DNA of 39,791 bases from Sediminibacterium sp. Its GTDB lineage: Bacteria > Bacteroidota > Bacteroidia > B-17B0 > Aurantibacillaceae. The notes under the pieces were generated by a model. It had not been told where the DNA came from and did no database searches. It saw only the letters and a list, made by a program, of their open reading frames with translations. The stretch is from NCBI GenBank assembly GCA_030054095.1, contig JASGCO010000035.1, forward strand, positions 1 to 39,791, read 5' to 3'. Both the position numbers and the translations under genes were made by a program. Shown one piece after another: positions 7,972 through 16,640 of the stretch. The stretch's first letter is position 1. Every line of letters begins with the position of its first letter.

Positions 7972-9431
7972 TCAAGCCGTTTAAAAACAGCGCATTTACC
8001 ATTACGGTAAACAGTTTTCCAATTTTTTGCAGACATCATAACCTTAAGGTCCCGCCAGTCAGTCAAGCGATCGTAAAAAACAAAGTAATTAAACTTAAAA
8101 GTGTTTACTTTTCTGTTAAGTTCGTAGGTACTGATTAATCTCCCCGGCATAACCGATTTATTACCCGTTAAAAAACTCATTGCTCTAGGTTTGCAAAAAG
8201 CAATTTTGTCTTTTTCATTACAAACAGCTTTTATATACGCAAACATTCCCTGTGCCTGTGTTTCATTAGGCCCCTGAAGGATTGTTTGATAAGATTTACC
8301 GGCATTCGGGTAATGCCTTGTAAATGAAAAAACCAGTAAAAGAGTTGTGAACGCCGTAAATACAGGTCTGTAGGAGAGATTAAAAGGTTCCAGTAGTTGT
8401 TTAAAAGAGATAACAGCATAAATTAACAGGAAAGGAAAAACAGGAACGATAAACCGGAAACCCGCATCTCCAAACCGGAAAAAGCAAATGGCAGCAAAAT
8501 AAATAAGTACATATAATTGTACCAGATCATTTTTTCTGCTGGTTTTAACCAACATCAACCATCCCATAACAGCGGCAAAAAGCAACCCTCCTCCCGTAAA
8601 TAATCCAACAAACTGCCACTCTTTTAATTCAGGACTGATAAACGATTCAAAAAGAGCCTGAAAATTGGCACTTATATGGATAAGTACCGTCTTATAAACA
8701 GCATGATCAAAAGTGAAAAATCCATAATTGCTTTTTACCGGAAAAGCGACTACAATACAACTGTAAACCACCAGAAACCCAATAACGAAACCTGAAAACG
8801 CGATGATTTTACCTTTTTTAGAATGTTCGGTTTTCTTTAAAAGGTCAAAAAGAAAAATAAACAAAGCGGCTATTAAAATGGCAAAACCAACTACTCTGAT
8901 GTGGACCGTAAAGCCAAGAAGGAGTCCGGCCAGAATTTGAAACCATATTTTCTTTTGAAAGAGAAGAAGGATTACCAAGAGTGAAAAGAACAAAAACGCA
9001 GTTTCGCTGACTACCTCCATTTTTATTGCCATCATGGCCGGATGGTACATAAGTACCAGACTAAGGGCAAACGCGCTGAATAGAGAAAGATAACGGGAAG
9101 CGGTCAGAAATAAACAGCAGGCAGATAGTGCCAGTAAAATCGTGTTCAGGTAATTAAAGCTTAGTACAGAAAAGCCTCCTAATTTACTCCAGCCTGCTAA
9201 TAATAAGGGGTAACCATTTGGATAATGCTTTGGCCCCAAAAATTGTTTGGGATTGAAGACATAATGAGAACTTACTTTATGTGTTCCCTCAGCCAGTTGC
9301 TGAGCCTGTTCCATGTATTTGCAGTTATCGTCACCCCAATCCAACTGATTAACCATATTAAGATTAAAAAGTGGCCATGCAGCTAATAGAATAAGCAATA
9401 TATAAATCAGATGCGCTTTAAACGGTTTCAC
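7968..9431 (-). CDS. GT-C type membrane glycosyltransferase-like protein
   Basis: This 487-residue integral membrane protein has about ten or more predicted transmembrane segments. Near the N-terminus, in the first periplasmic loop, an acidic motif LDWGDDNCKYMEQAQQLAEG precedes HYPNGYPLLLAGW. That is the arrangement in GT-C glycosyltransferases of the GT39/GT83 (PMT/ArnT) type, which move sugars from polyprenyl-phosphate donors on the outer side of the inner membrane. The acceptor cannot be told from sequence. The start is GTG 9431, only 10 nt after the stop of the fused E1 gene, so the two are co-transcribed. The C-terminal 90 residues are soluble. A non-enzymatic membrane protein of the same fold is possible. 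Confidence 0.75.
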   Translation of the reverse strand: MKPFKAHLIYILLILLAAWPLFNLNMVNQLDWGDDNCKYMEQAQQLAEGTHKVSSHYVFNPKQFLGPKHYPNGYPLLLAGWSKLGGFSVLSFNYLNTILLALSACCLFLTASRYLSLFSAFALSLVLMYHPAMMAIKMEVVSETAFLFFSLLVILLLFQKKIWFQILAGLLLGFTVHIRVVGFAILIAALFIFLFDLLKKTEHSKKGKIIAFSGFVIGFLVVYSCIVVAFPVKSNYGFFTFDHAVYKTVLIHISANFQALFESFISPELKEWQFVGLFTGGGLLFAAVMGWLMLVKTSRKNDLVQLYVLIYFAAICFFRFGDAGFRFIVPVFPFLLIYAVISFKQLLEPFNLSYRPVFTAFTTLLLVFSFTRHYPNAGKSYQTILQGPNETQAQGMFAYIKAVCNEKDKIAFCKPRAMSFLTGNKSVMPGRLISTYELNRKVNTFKFNYFVFYDRLTDWRDLKVMMSAKNWKTVYRNGKCAVFKRLD

Positions 9432-9441
9432 GTAGTTAACG

Positions 9442-11535
9442 TTAGTAGTTTAAAAGTTGGGCGATCTGTTTTTCCAGTTTTTCCGCGTTTGGCAACATCG
9501 CTTTTTCCAGGGTGCTGTTTAACGGAATAGCGGGCAGGTTTTCGGAACCTACTACTTTTACCGGTGCGTCCAGATACTCAAAACAATTTTCACTGATACG
9601 AGCCGCAATACTTTGTGCAAAACCATTATACACCGGTTCTTCGGTAAGAACAATGACTTTACCATGTTTACGCGCTGTTTCAAAAAGTAACACTTCGTCC
9701 AATGGCGCCAAAGTTCGCAGATCTATAATTTCTATTTGACCATTAAACGCTTTGGCAGCTGTTTTGGCCCAGTAAACGCCCATGCCATAGGTTATAACGG
9801 CCAGCGATTTACCGGATGTAACGTTATTTTCATCGGCACTCAGAACCACCCGTCCTTTACCAAAAGGAATAATGTAATCTTCATCCGGTTCTATGGTTTT
9901 GGCATCTTCAGTACCTTTTATTTTACTCCAGTATAAGCCTTTGTGTTCCAGCATTACCACCGGATTCGGATCGTAATAAGCCGCTTTCATTAATCCTTTA
10001 AGATCGGCGCCTGTGCTTGGATAGGCTATTTTTATACCTCTGATGTTAACCAATACGCTTTCAACACTGCTCGAATGGTAAGGTCCGCCACTGCCGTAAG
10101 CGCCTATGGGTACACGCAAAATCATACTCACCGGCCATTTTCCGTTACTTAAATAGCAACTGCGGCTTACTTCGGTAAACAACTGATTTAGGCCCGGCCA
10201 GATATAATCGGCAAATTGCACTTCTACTATTGGTTTTAAGCCAACAGCACTCATTCCAACGGTAGAGCCTACAATAAAGGCTTCCTGTATGGGAGTATTA
10301 AATACACGGTGACTACCGAATTGCTGGGCCAATGTGGCGGCTTCGCGGAATACCCCACCTAAACGGGCACCAACGTCCTGGCCATATAACAAACACTCCG
10401 GGTGTTTTTCCATCAGTTCACGGATGGCAAATAAAGCACTATCCACCATTACGGTAGGTTGTTTGCCTTTAGGGCTGCGTTCTCCTTTTTCTTCGGTTAC
10501 GGTAGTAGGTGCAAATTCATGCAGTAACAAATCTTCAGGTTGAGGATCTTCTTCCGCTAAAGCTCTTTGGTAATCGGATTGAACCAGAGCAAGACTTTCT
10601 ATTTCTATCTTTTTGATTTCTTCGGCATCTACGCCGGCAATAATCAGCTGATTAAGGAGTCGGGGAAGGGGATCGCGTTTTTCACATTCTCCCAAATCGT
10701 CGCGGTACCACTCTTTACGAACACCGCTGGTATGGTGATTCAAAAGAGGAACTTTAGCATGGATGAGCATAGGTCGCTGTTCGGTGCGGATAATTTCCAA
10801 ACATTCTTTTACTGTACTGAAACTCGAAATAAAATCGGTGCCATCAATGGTACGGGTTTCAAGTCCTTTAAATCCCTTTGAAAAATCTGTAATGTCCTGA
10901 GCCCTTATTTCGCGCGCATGGGCGCTAATGTCCCATTCATTATCCTGAACAAAAAATAAAATAGGCAATTGTTTTAAGGTTGCCATTTGAAATGCTTCAG
11001 ATACTTCACCTTCAGTGCAACTGGCATCTCCCAGTGAACATACTGTCAGTGGATAGTTTCCCGGTGTGGCACTTGCCATTTTGTTCTCTAGTTTGTATTT
11101 TAAACCCATGGCTACACCGGTAGTAGGAATTGCCTGCATGCCGGTAGCACTTGATTGGTGCGGAATTTTAGGCATATCCGGCCTGTTAAGGCTCGGGTGT
11201 GAGTAATAGGTTCTCCCGCCCGAAAACGGATCGTTACGTTTTGCCAGTAATTGCAGCATCAGATCAAAAGGTTGCATGCCTATGGCCAGTAAAATACTGT
11301 CATCGCGGTAATAAGCACTTAAAAAGTCCTGAGGCAGCAACTGTAGGCCAAGTGCTATCTGCACGGCTTCATGGCCACGGCTGGTCGCATGAACGTATTT
11401 AGCAGTAACTTCTTTATTGGCTTCGTACAATTCAGCCATGTTTTTTGCCGTACACATTAAACGGTAGGCTTTTTTGAGAATATCTACCGGAATTTTAGTT
11501 TTCACGTCTGTCGGTTTAAGTGAAATATCGCTCAT
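9442..11535 (-). CDS. Fused 2-oxoacid dehydrogenase E1 alpha-beta subunit
   Basis: This 697-residue protein joins the alpha and beta subunits of a thiamine-diphosphate E1 component. These enzymes decarboxylate a 2-oxoacid and pass the acyl group to the lipoyl E2. The alpha part (about 15-330) carries the ThDP motif starting GDASCTEG (169-176) and ending at N199. The beta part (about 360-690) carries VMVDSALFAIRELM, GQDVGARLGGVF, the transketolase-like core, and a C-terminal domain with DLRTLAPLDE. Branched-chain 2-oxoacid dehydrogenase is the likeliest activity; pyruvate or acetoin cannot be excluded. Such fusions are common in Bacteroidota. E2 and E3 are not in the window. It heads an operon with the GT-C glycosyltransferase and is divergent from cinA. 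The start is ATG 11535. Confidence 0.92.
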   Translation of the reverse strand: MSDISLKPTDVKTKIPVDILKKAYRLMCTAKNMAELYEANKEVTAKYVHATSRGHEAVQIALGLQLLPQDFLSAYYRDDSILLAIGMQPFDLMLQLLAKRNDPFSGGRTYYSHPSLNRPDMPKIPHQSSATGMQAIPTTGVAMGLKYKLENKMASATPGNYPLTVCSLGDASCTEGEVSEAFQMATLKQLPILFFVQDNEWDISAHAREIRAQDITDFSKGFKGLETRTIDGTDFISSFSTVKECLEIIRTEQRPMLIHAKVPLLNHHTSGVRKEWYRDDLGECEKRDPLPRLLNQLIIAGVDAEEIKKIEIESLALVQSDYQRALAEEDPQPEDLLLHEFAPTTVTEEKGERSPKGKQPTVMVDSALFAIRELMEKHPECLLYGQDVGARLGGVFREAATLAQQFGSHRVFNTPIQEAFIVGSTVGMSAVGLKPIVEVQFADYIWPGLNQLFTEVSRSCYLSNGKWPVSMILRVPIGAYGSGGPYHSSSVESVLVNIRGIKIAYPSTGADLKGLMKAAYYDPNPVVMLEHKGLYWSKIKGTEDAKTIEPDEDYIIPFGKGRVVLSADENNVTSGKSLAVITYGMGVYWAKTAAKAFNGQIEIIDLRTLAPLDEVLLFETARKHGKVIVLTEEPVYNGFAQSIAARISENCFEYLDAPVKVVGSENLPAIPLNSTLEKAMLPNAEKLEKQIAQLLNY

Positions 11536-11633
11536 GAAAAAGGGCTTAACAATCGCTTAAAGATACAGTTTATTTAACAGTTTTTGTATCTATTTTTTTA
11601 CAACAAACTGGTTCTTTATTCGTTTCCGGAGCG

Positions 11634-11663
11634 TTGAATTCTGATGAATAAGGTTTAATTTTG
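11634..11663 (+). promoter_or_regulatory. cinA promoter (Bacteroidota type)
   Basis: TTG at 11634-11636 and TAATTTTG at 11656-11663 match the Bacteroidota -33 (TTG) and -7 (TAnnTTTG) elements exactly, with a 19-nt spacer. The ATG of cinA follows 12 nt after the -7 element. This is the cleanest promoter match in the window. Confidence 0.7.
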
Positions 11664-11674
11664 AAATCCCAATT

Positions 11675-12937
11675 ATGAGAGCAGAGATACTAACCATTGG
11701 CGATGAAATTCTGATCGGACAAATCGTTAATACCAACAGCGTGTGGATAGCCCAGCAATTAAATCTGATAGGTGTTGCAGTAACACACATGGCGAGTGTA
11801 AGTGACAGTGATGAAGCTATACAAAGTGCCTTTGATTCGGCACGAAATAGAGCCGATCTGGTTTTTATAACCGGAGGACTAGGCCCCACCAAAGATGATA
11901 TTACCAAAAAAGTAATGGCAGCTTATTTTAATACAGAATTGGTAATGAATGAAGAGGTGTTGGGAGATGTAACGGCTTTTTTTGCCAAACGAGGAAAGGA
12001 ATTAACCGGCATAAACCGTCAGCAGGCTCTGGTACCCGCTTCTTGTAAGGTTATCCGTAATGCAAATGGCACGGCCCCAGGGATGTGGCTGCAAAAAGAC
12101 CAAACCATATTTATAAGTATGCCGGGTGTGCCTTATGAAATGAAAGCCATGATGACGGATACAATTTTACCAATGATCCGGGCTCAGTTTAAACTGCCAT
12201 TTATTTATCATAAAACCGTGTTAACGCAGGGGATTGGTGAAAGTTACCTGGCTGAGCTGATCGAAAAATGGGAGGATGGCCTTTCTGAAAAAGGGATTAA
12301 ACTGGCGTATTTACCGCAACCTGGCATGGTGCGTTTGCGCCTGAGCGCATCCGGTGATAATGAGGAGGAACTGCGGACCCGGACAGAGCAGTCTGTTGAA
12401 GACCTTAAGACCTATGCGGGGCAATATATTTACGGATATGAATTGTATGGACAGGAGACGCCCGCGCTTGAAAAAATCATTCACACCCTTTTAAAAGACA
12501 GTCATACAACACTGGCACTTGCTGAAAGTTGTACCGGTGGATATATTACCTCGTTGTTTACAGCTATTCCTGGTATATCGGAAGTACTGAAGGGCGCAAC
12601 AGTGCCTTATTGCAATGAAATGAAACGAACGCTTTTAGGCGTACCACAGGAGGTATTAGACAGGGATGGTGCAGTAAGTGAGGCGTGTGTGCTTGAAATG
12701 GCGCGCCGTACGATAACACTGTTCGATTGCGATTATGCGTTGGCGGTTAGCGGAATTGCCGGACCAACAGGCGGTACTGACGAAAAACCGGTAGGAACGG
12801 TATGGATGGCAGTGGCCGGCAGGCAGGAACAAGAGGCAGTACAGTTCCGTTTTGGAGATAACCGTCAGCGGAATATTCAGATGAGCGCGCAATACGCGTT
12901 AAATTATTTACGGAAATTTATACTCAAACACAATTAA
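11675..12937 (+). CDS. cinA: CinA family protein (nicotinamide-nucleotide amidohydrolase)
   Basis: This 420-residue protein has the full two-part CinA structure. The N-terminal molybdopterin-binding-like (COG1058) domain holds ILTIGDEILIGQIVNTNS (5-22) and TGGLGPTKDD (66-75). The C-terminal PncC-type amidase domain (about 262-420) holds ESCTGG (284-289) and SGIAGPTGG. The family deamidates nicotinamide mononucleotide to nicotinate mononucleotide in NAD recycling and also has ADP-ribose pyrophosphatase activity in some members. Length is normal for the family. It is cytoplasmic, starts at ATG 11675, has its own promoter, and is followed after 76 nt by a flippase-like gene. Confidence 0.95.
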   Translation: MRAEILTIGDEILIGQIVNTNSVWIAQQLNLIGVAVTHMASVSDSDEAIQSAFDSARNRADLVFITGGLGPTKDDITKKVMAAYFNTELVMNEEVLGDVTAFFAKRGKELTGINRQQALVPASCKVIRNANGTAPGMWLQKDQTIFISMPGVPYEMKAMMTDTILPMIRAQFKLPFIYHKTVLTQGIGESYLAELIEKWEDGLSEKGIKLAYLPQPGMVRLRLSASGDNEEELRTRTEQSVEDLKTYAGQYIYGYELYGQETPALEKIIHTLLKDSHTTLALAESCTGGYITSLFTAIPGISEVLKGATVPYCNEMKRTLLGVPQEVLDRDGAVSEACVLEMARRTITLFDCDYALAVSGIAGPTGGTDEKPVGTVWMAVAGRQEQEAVQFRFGDNRQRNIQMSAQYALNYLRKFILKHN

Positions 12938-13013
12938 CTGTTCGTAAAATAGGTACGACTGAGGCACATTCGTGAAAGGATGTGTTTATCTTGTGCGTGC
13001 AATAACCCTTTAA

Positions 13014-14465
13014 ATGGGCGTATTTAAGTCATTCATAAAAGATAGTGTGGTTTATACAACCATTCAATTGTTGCCCGCCATAGCCGGATTTGTGCTGTTG
13101 AAACTCAATTCAAACTATCTGAGTAAAGAAGAATTCAGAGTGTTTAACCTGTTGGTGCTGGCTTCCAATTTTTTTATCATTACCTCTTCCGCCGGGTTCG
13201 ATAACTGGTTACTGCGCAAGTATTACGATCTCGATACAACAAAAACCAGACCGCATGATTTTTTAACAAGCTCGCTGTTGCTGGTGGCAGGTTTCTGTTT
13301 GGTTCAGGCGGCGTTGGTGCTTCCGTTTTCTGGTTTTTTTCTTGATGTTTTTTTCGATACAGACTTACGCCATCCTTATGCACAGGTATTTATTCTGTTT
13401 TCGATTGTATTTAGTTCAGTGGTTAACCGCATTATTGTTATTTATTACCGCATCGAAAAGAATACCCGCCTCCTTCTGCTAATCGCCTTTTTGCAATTCA
13501 TACTGCAAATCGGATTTGGATACTGGTTTCTGAGAAATCTCGAAATCAAACTATGGGCCACGCAATTAGCCAAAGGGTTGAGTCTGACGTTACCCGTTAT
13601 ACTTTTACTGGTTTACATTTACTCGAAAGGCCGTTTTGTATTTAAGAAAGAACTCTTTGCTGGTAGTGCTTCGTATGTAGTACCGGTTTTACTGGCTGGT
13701 TTGCTAACCTGGGTACTGGGACAGTGCGATCAGTTTATTTTTAACCGGTATTACACCGATGTATCGCAGAAAGCCGATTACTCGATGGCTTTCAGTCTTA
13801 CCATGATGATTGATATAGTAATTAACGCTATTACTTCATTTCTGGGGCCGGATATAATAGCCAAACTCACCGGAAAAAATGATAAAATTAATATCCGTAA
13901 TCATGTGCACCTCTTTATTCTGATTGGTTGCTGGGCCATTCTGGGAGTGTTTGCGTTCTCTCTTTTTCTGCTCGATTTTTATATAGATGAAAAGTACCGC
14001 TATTCATTATGGATAGCCGGAATGATTGCCGCTACCTATATTTTTAAACTTTTGACAGCATTGGATACCTTGGTATTACATTATAAACTGCAGTCAAAGC
14101 AACTACTGTATTCCTTGGTGGGAGCCGCCGTTGTTTCCGTATTGGTTAATGTATTGTTTTCGGCACAATGGGGCGCCTGGGCGTTAATAGCCGCGTTGTT
14201 TCTGAGCAAGGCCTTACAAATGCTTTACCTGTCTTTGTCGGTAGGTAAAGGGAAATTAGAACACAACCGGTTTAAAGTATATGGATTAACGGTTACAGTA
14301 GCTGTTACACTGGTATTAGCCTCGCTGCTCATTTACCGGTTTCCCGAAAACAAATACTGGTACACACTGGTTTTGCTGCTGGTAAACGGGTTGGTTACAC
14401 TTTTGCTGTTTAAGAAACAATTGAGCGGGTTGCTGACATCTGTTACAAAGACCACCAAAAAGTAA
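13014..14465 (+). CDS. Polysaccharide flippase-like membrane protein (MATE/Wzx superfamily)
   Basis: This 483-residue protein has about 12-14 hydrophobic segments spread evenly along it and no other domain. The start (FIKDSVVYTTIQLLPAIAGFVLLKLNS, split around 6-32) resembles Wzx-type exporters, which flip lipid-linked saccharides across the inner membrane. Charged residues such as the conserved-looking GQCDQFIFNRYY near 235 lie between segments. No glycosyltransferase cluster surrounds it, although a GT-C gene lies 3.6 kb away, so the substrate is unknown. The start is ATG 13014. It runs convergent with the outer-membrane protein gene at 14625. Confidence 0.8.
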   Translation: MGVFKSFIKDSVVYTTIQLLPAIAGFVLLKLNSNYLSKEEFRVFNLLVLASNFFIITSSAGFDNWLLRKYYDLDTTKTRPHDFLTSSLLLVAGFCLVQAALVLPFSGFFLDVFFDTDLRHPYAQVFILFSIVFSSVVNRIIVIYYRIEKNTRLLLLIAFLQFILQIGFGYWFLRNLEIKLWATQLAKGLSLTLPVILLLVYIYSKGRFVFKKELFAGSASYVVPVLLAGLLTWVLGQCDQFIFNRYYTDVSQKADYSMAFSLTMMIDIVINAITSFLGPDIIAKLTGKNDKINIRNHVHLFILIGCWAILGVFAFSLFLLDFYIDEKYRYSLWIAGMIAATYIFKLLTALDTLVLHYKLQSKQLLYSLVGAAVVSVLVNVLFSAQWGAWALIAALFLSKALQMLYLSLSVGKGKLEHNRFKVYGLTVTVAVTLVLASLLIYRFPENKYWYTLVLLLVNGLVTLLLFKKQLSGLLTSVTKTTKK

Positions 14466-14544
14466 TGTGAATTATTTCTCTGCATTATGGGCCTCACACA
14501 ATTCACGAAACCTGAAATTTTGAAATGATTTTGCCCTGTAATAG

Positions 14545-14584
14545 CATACATACATACATACATACATACATACTTACTTACTTA
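14545..14584. repeat. Tetranucleotide microsatellite (CATA)7(CTTA)3
   Basis: Seven CATA units (14545-14572) run directly into three CTTA units (14573-14584). The tract lies between the converging 3' ends of two genes, in neither coding region. Such tracts change length by slippage. Confidence 0.95.
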
Positions 14585-14624
14585 CTTCAGAAAGCGTGTT
14601 CCTCCCGACTAATCTGGTAAATAG

Positions 14625-15578
14625 CTAGAATCGGGTACTATAGCCAATATAGGGAATGGGCAGCACCCGCCCTTTAAGATTTGTAAAATTCAGATCTTTC
14701 CCAAAATACAAAGCGTAACAGCCAAAAGTCCACGATGTACTCTCGTTTCCTATCAGTTTTATTCCGGCTCCGCTTAAACTGGCCTGCAGTTGCGGAAAAT
14801 ACCAGGCCTCTCCTACAAGACCCGTTTTGGCCGAAAAGCGGTTAAAGCCCGATACTGAAGCAAAGTAAAGCATACCGGCATTACTTCCCTGTGTCCATAA
14901 TCCACCAATTGTATTCGATAAAAATAAGCGCGTTATTCCTCCGCTCAACGTAATGTTTTGATTGCTATAGCCTTTGGTAAGTTTTCCCATTGCAAAGAGA
15001 CCAAAAAAGGAACTATTGCCGGTAGCAGCCGCGCTGAACAGATTACCGGTACCAAAAACATTTATTCCGGCATGTAAATCGTCGTTTATCGGGTAATGGC
15101 ATTTTACGCCAAGACTCAGCGGCGCGAAAAGTAAAGAGTTAATGGTAAGTGCCCAGTTCTCATTAAATGCGTATTCAGCATGTTCGGCACTTAACCAGTG
15201 ATAGTGCGCGTCCACCTCCTGCGAACGTAAAGGCAGAGCGCTTTGACCTAAAATGTAAAAATGGTGATGGGGATTTTCGCCATATAATTCCGTGAGTTTA
15301 GGGCTTTTTTTTATGACTTCTTCTATGCTTTCCACAGCGTTTTGGTTGAGGGTATAAACCTGCTGTGTATTCTTGTTTTCGACTTTTAACCCGGTACTGT
15401 CATTTTGTAAAATATAACCGGTATAGGAGGTGCCTTCTTTTGTTTTGACTTTATATAATTTGTGCTTTTCCGTTTTAGGAAACACGTTTAAACTGTCCGT
15501 TTGTCCTTTCAGGGTTAGTAAAAGACCCGGGAAAAACAATGCGAATACCAGATAATGGATAGAGTAAATGTGTTTCAC
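14625..15578 (-). CDS. Predicted outer-membrane beta-barrel protein
   Basis: This protein of about 317 residues has an N-terminal signal peptide (HYLVFALFFPGLLLTLKGQ) and ends in Phe after an aromatic-alternating strand, as outer-membrane barrels do. An N-terminal region (VKTKEGTSYTGYILQNDSTG...) resembles a small SH3-like strand domain. The rest is rich in alternating Gly, Ser and aromatic residues (SLGVKCHY, GGLWTQG, YFGKDL). Function is unknown. I chose GTG 15578; the frame extends to a TTG at 15596, adding six residues that do not help the signal peptide. It stands alone, divergent from the universal stress gene. Confidence 0.7.
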   Translation of the reverse strand: MKHIYSIHYLVFALFFPGLLLTLKGQTDSLNVFPKTEKHKLYKVKTKEGTSYTGYILQNDSTGLKVENKNTQQVYTLNQNAVESIEEVIKKSPKLTELYGENPHHHFYILGQSALPLRSQEVDAHYHWLSAEHAEYAFNENWALTINSLLFAPLSLGVKCHYPINDDLHAGINVFGTGNLFSAAATGNSSFFGLFAMGKLTKGYSNQNITLSGGITRLFLSNTIGGLWTQGSNAGMLYFASVSGFNRFSAKTGLVGEAWYFPQLQASLSGAGIKLIGNESTSWTFGCYALYFGKDLNFTNLKGRVLPIPYIGYSTRF

Positions 15579-15715
15579 GTAATGTAAAATTAGCAAATAT
15601 CAATGAGTCAGGGTGTTAAATGCGCCTTTTCACAATTATTAAAACACTTTACATAAGAGAGTATAAACGCTTTTTACATAAAAATTGTATATTGTGCAAA
15701 TAAAAGAAACAAGTT

Positions 15716-16624
15716 ATGATTCACTTTAAATCCCGTAAAATTTTAATCCCCACTGATTTCAGTGACACTTCTCTTCTGGCAATCCGGCATGGGGCATTTT
15801 TAGCGCAGTACACAAAGGGCGATGTGTATCTTTTACATGTTATTAATGCACACTATTTGGCTCAGAATGTGTTTCTGCCAATAGTTCGGCTGGTTGATAC
15901 AACGGAGTATGAAAAAAAGGTAGAGGTGCGCCTCAGCGAAATGGCTCAGGATATTACAAAAGAATACGGAGTTAAGGTTACGCCGGTTATTAAAACCGGA
16001 AACCCTATTAATGAAGTGAATAGTGTGGCGAGGGAAATAGGTGCTGATCTGGTAGTACTTGGAACACATGGTTATACGCCACTGGAAGAATTGGTAATTG
16101 GTGGTACTGCCATGAAAGTAATTACCCGCTCTCCGTGTCCAACAATGGCGATGAGTTCTGAAGCGACCAAACTGGGATATAATAAAATTATCTTGCCAAT
16201 TGATAACAGTGCGCATACGCGTCAGAAAGTAAATTATACCCTTGAGCTGGCAAAGGAATTCAGCGCGCACGTTTATGCTTTGGGTTTATTGGATAAAGAC
16301 GAGGAGAATCGTTTGGGCGCCATGGAGGTAATTATGCACCAGATTGAAACATTGGCAAAAGAAAAACAGGTGCTGTTCAGTAAAGAAATTCAGACAAATG
16401 TAAAAAACCGAGCAACCGCAACCGTAAAATATGCGGAATCGGTTGGCGCAGATTTAATAGTGATAATGACGGATCAGGACGCGGAGCTTTCCGGCTTTTT
16501 CCTCGGTCCTTACGCACAGCAGGTTATTCATTTGAGTAAAGTGCCAACCATTGCCATTAAACCGGAAGAACACCCTGAAAACATTAGTTTCAGTTTGTTA
16601 TCTGGTACCAGTGGTGGGTTTTAA
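15716..16624 (+). CDS. Universal stress protein, two tandem Usp domains
   Basis: This 302-residue cytoplasmic protein consists of two UspA domains. The first (about 5-148) starts KILIPTDFSDTS and carries GTHGYTPLEELVIGGTAMKV with SPCPTM, the nucleotide-binding G-2x-G-9x-G(S/T)-like motif. The second (about 155-288) starts KIILPIDNSAHTRQK and ends SKVPTIAIKP, with a degenerate binding loop (MTDQDAELSGFFLGPYAQQ). Tandem Usp proteins are common in Bacteroidota and relate to stress or ion homeostasis. nhaA follows after 16 nt, so the pair is probably co-expressed under salt or pH stress (inferred from context). Confidence 0.93.
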   Translation: MIHFKSRKILIPTDFSDTSLLAIRHGAFLAQYTKGDVYLLHVINAHYLAQNVFLPIVRLVDTTEYEKKVEVRLSEMAQDITKEYGVKVTPVIKTGNPINEVNSVAREIGADLVVLGTHGYTPLEELVIGGTAMKVITRSPCPTMAMSSEATKLGYNKIILPIDNSAHTRQKVNYTLELAKEFSAHVYALGLLDKDEENRLGAMEVIMHQIETLAKEKQVLFSKEIQTNVKNRATATVKYAESVGADLIVIMTDQDAELSGFFLGPYAQQVIHLSKVPTIAIKPEEHPENISFSLLSGTSGGF

Positions 16625-16640
16625 TTGATTCAAAACAGTA

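Noticed and set aside
14333..14563. Minus-strand ORF through the microsatellite (possible phase-variable gene)
   Set aside because: It overlaps the end of the flippase gene, begins in the CATA tract by chance, and has no recognisable protein features.
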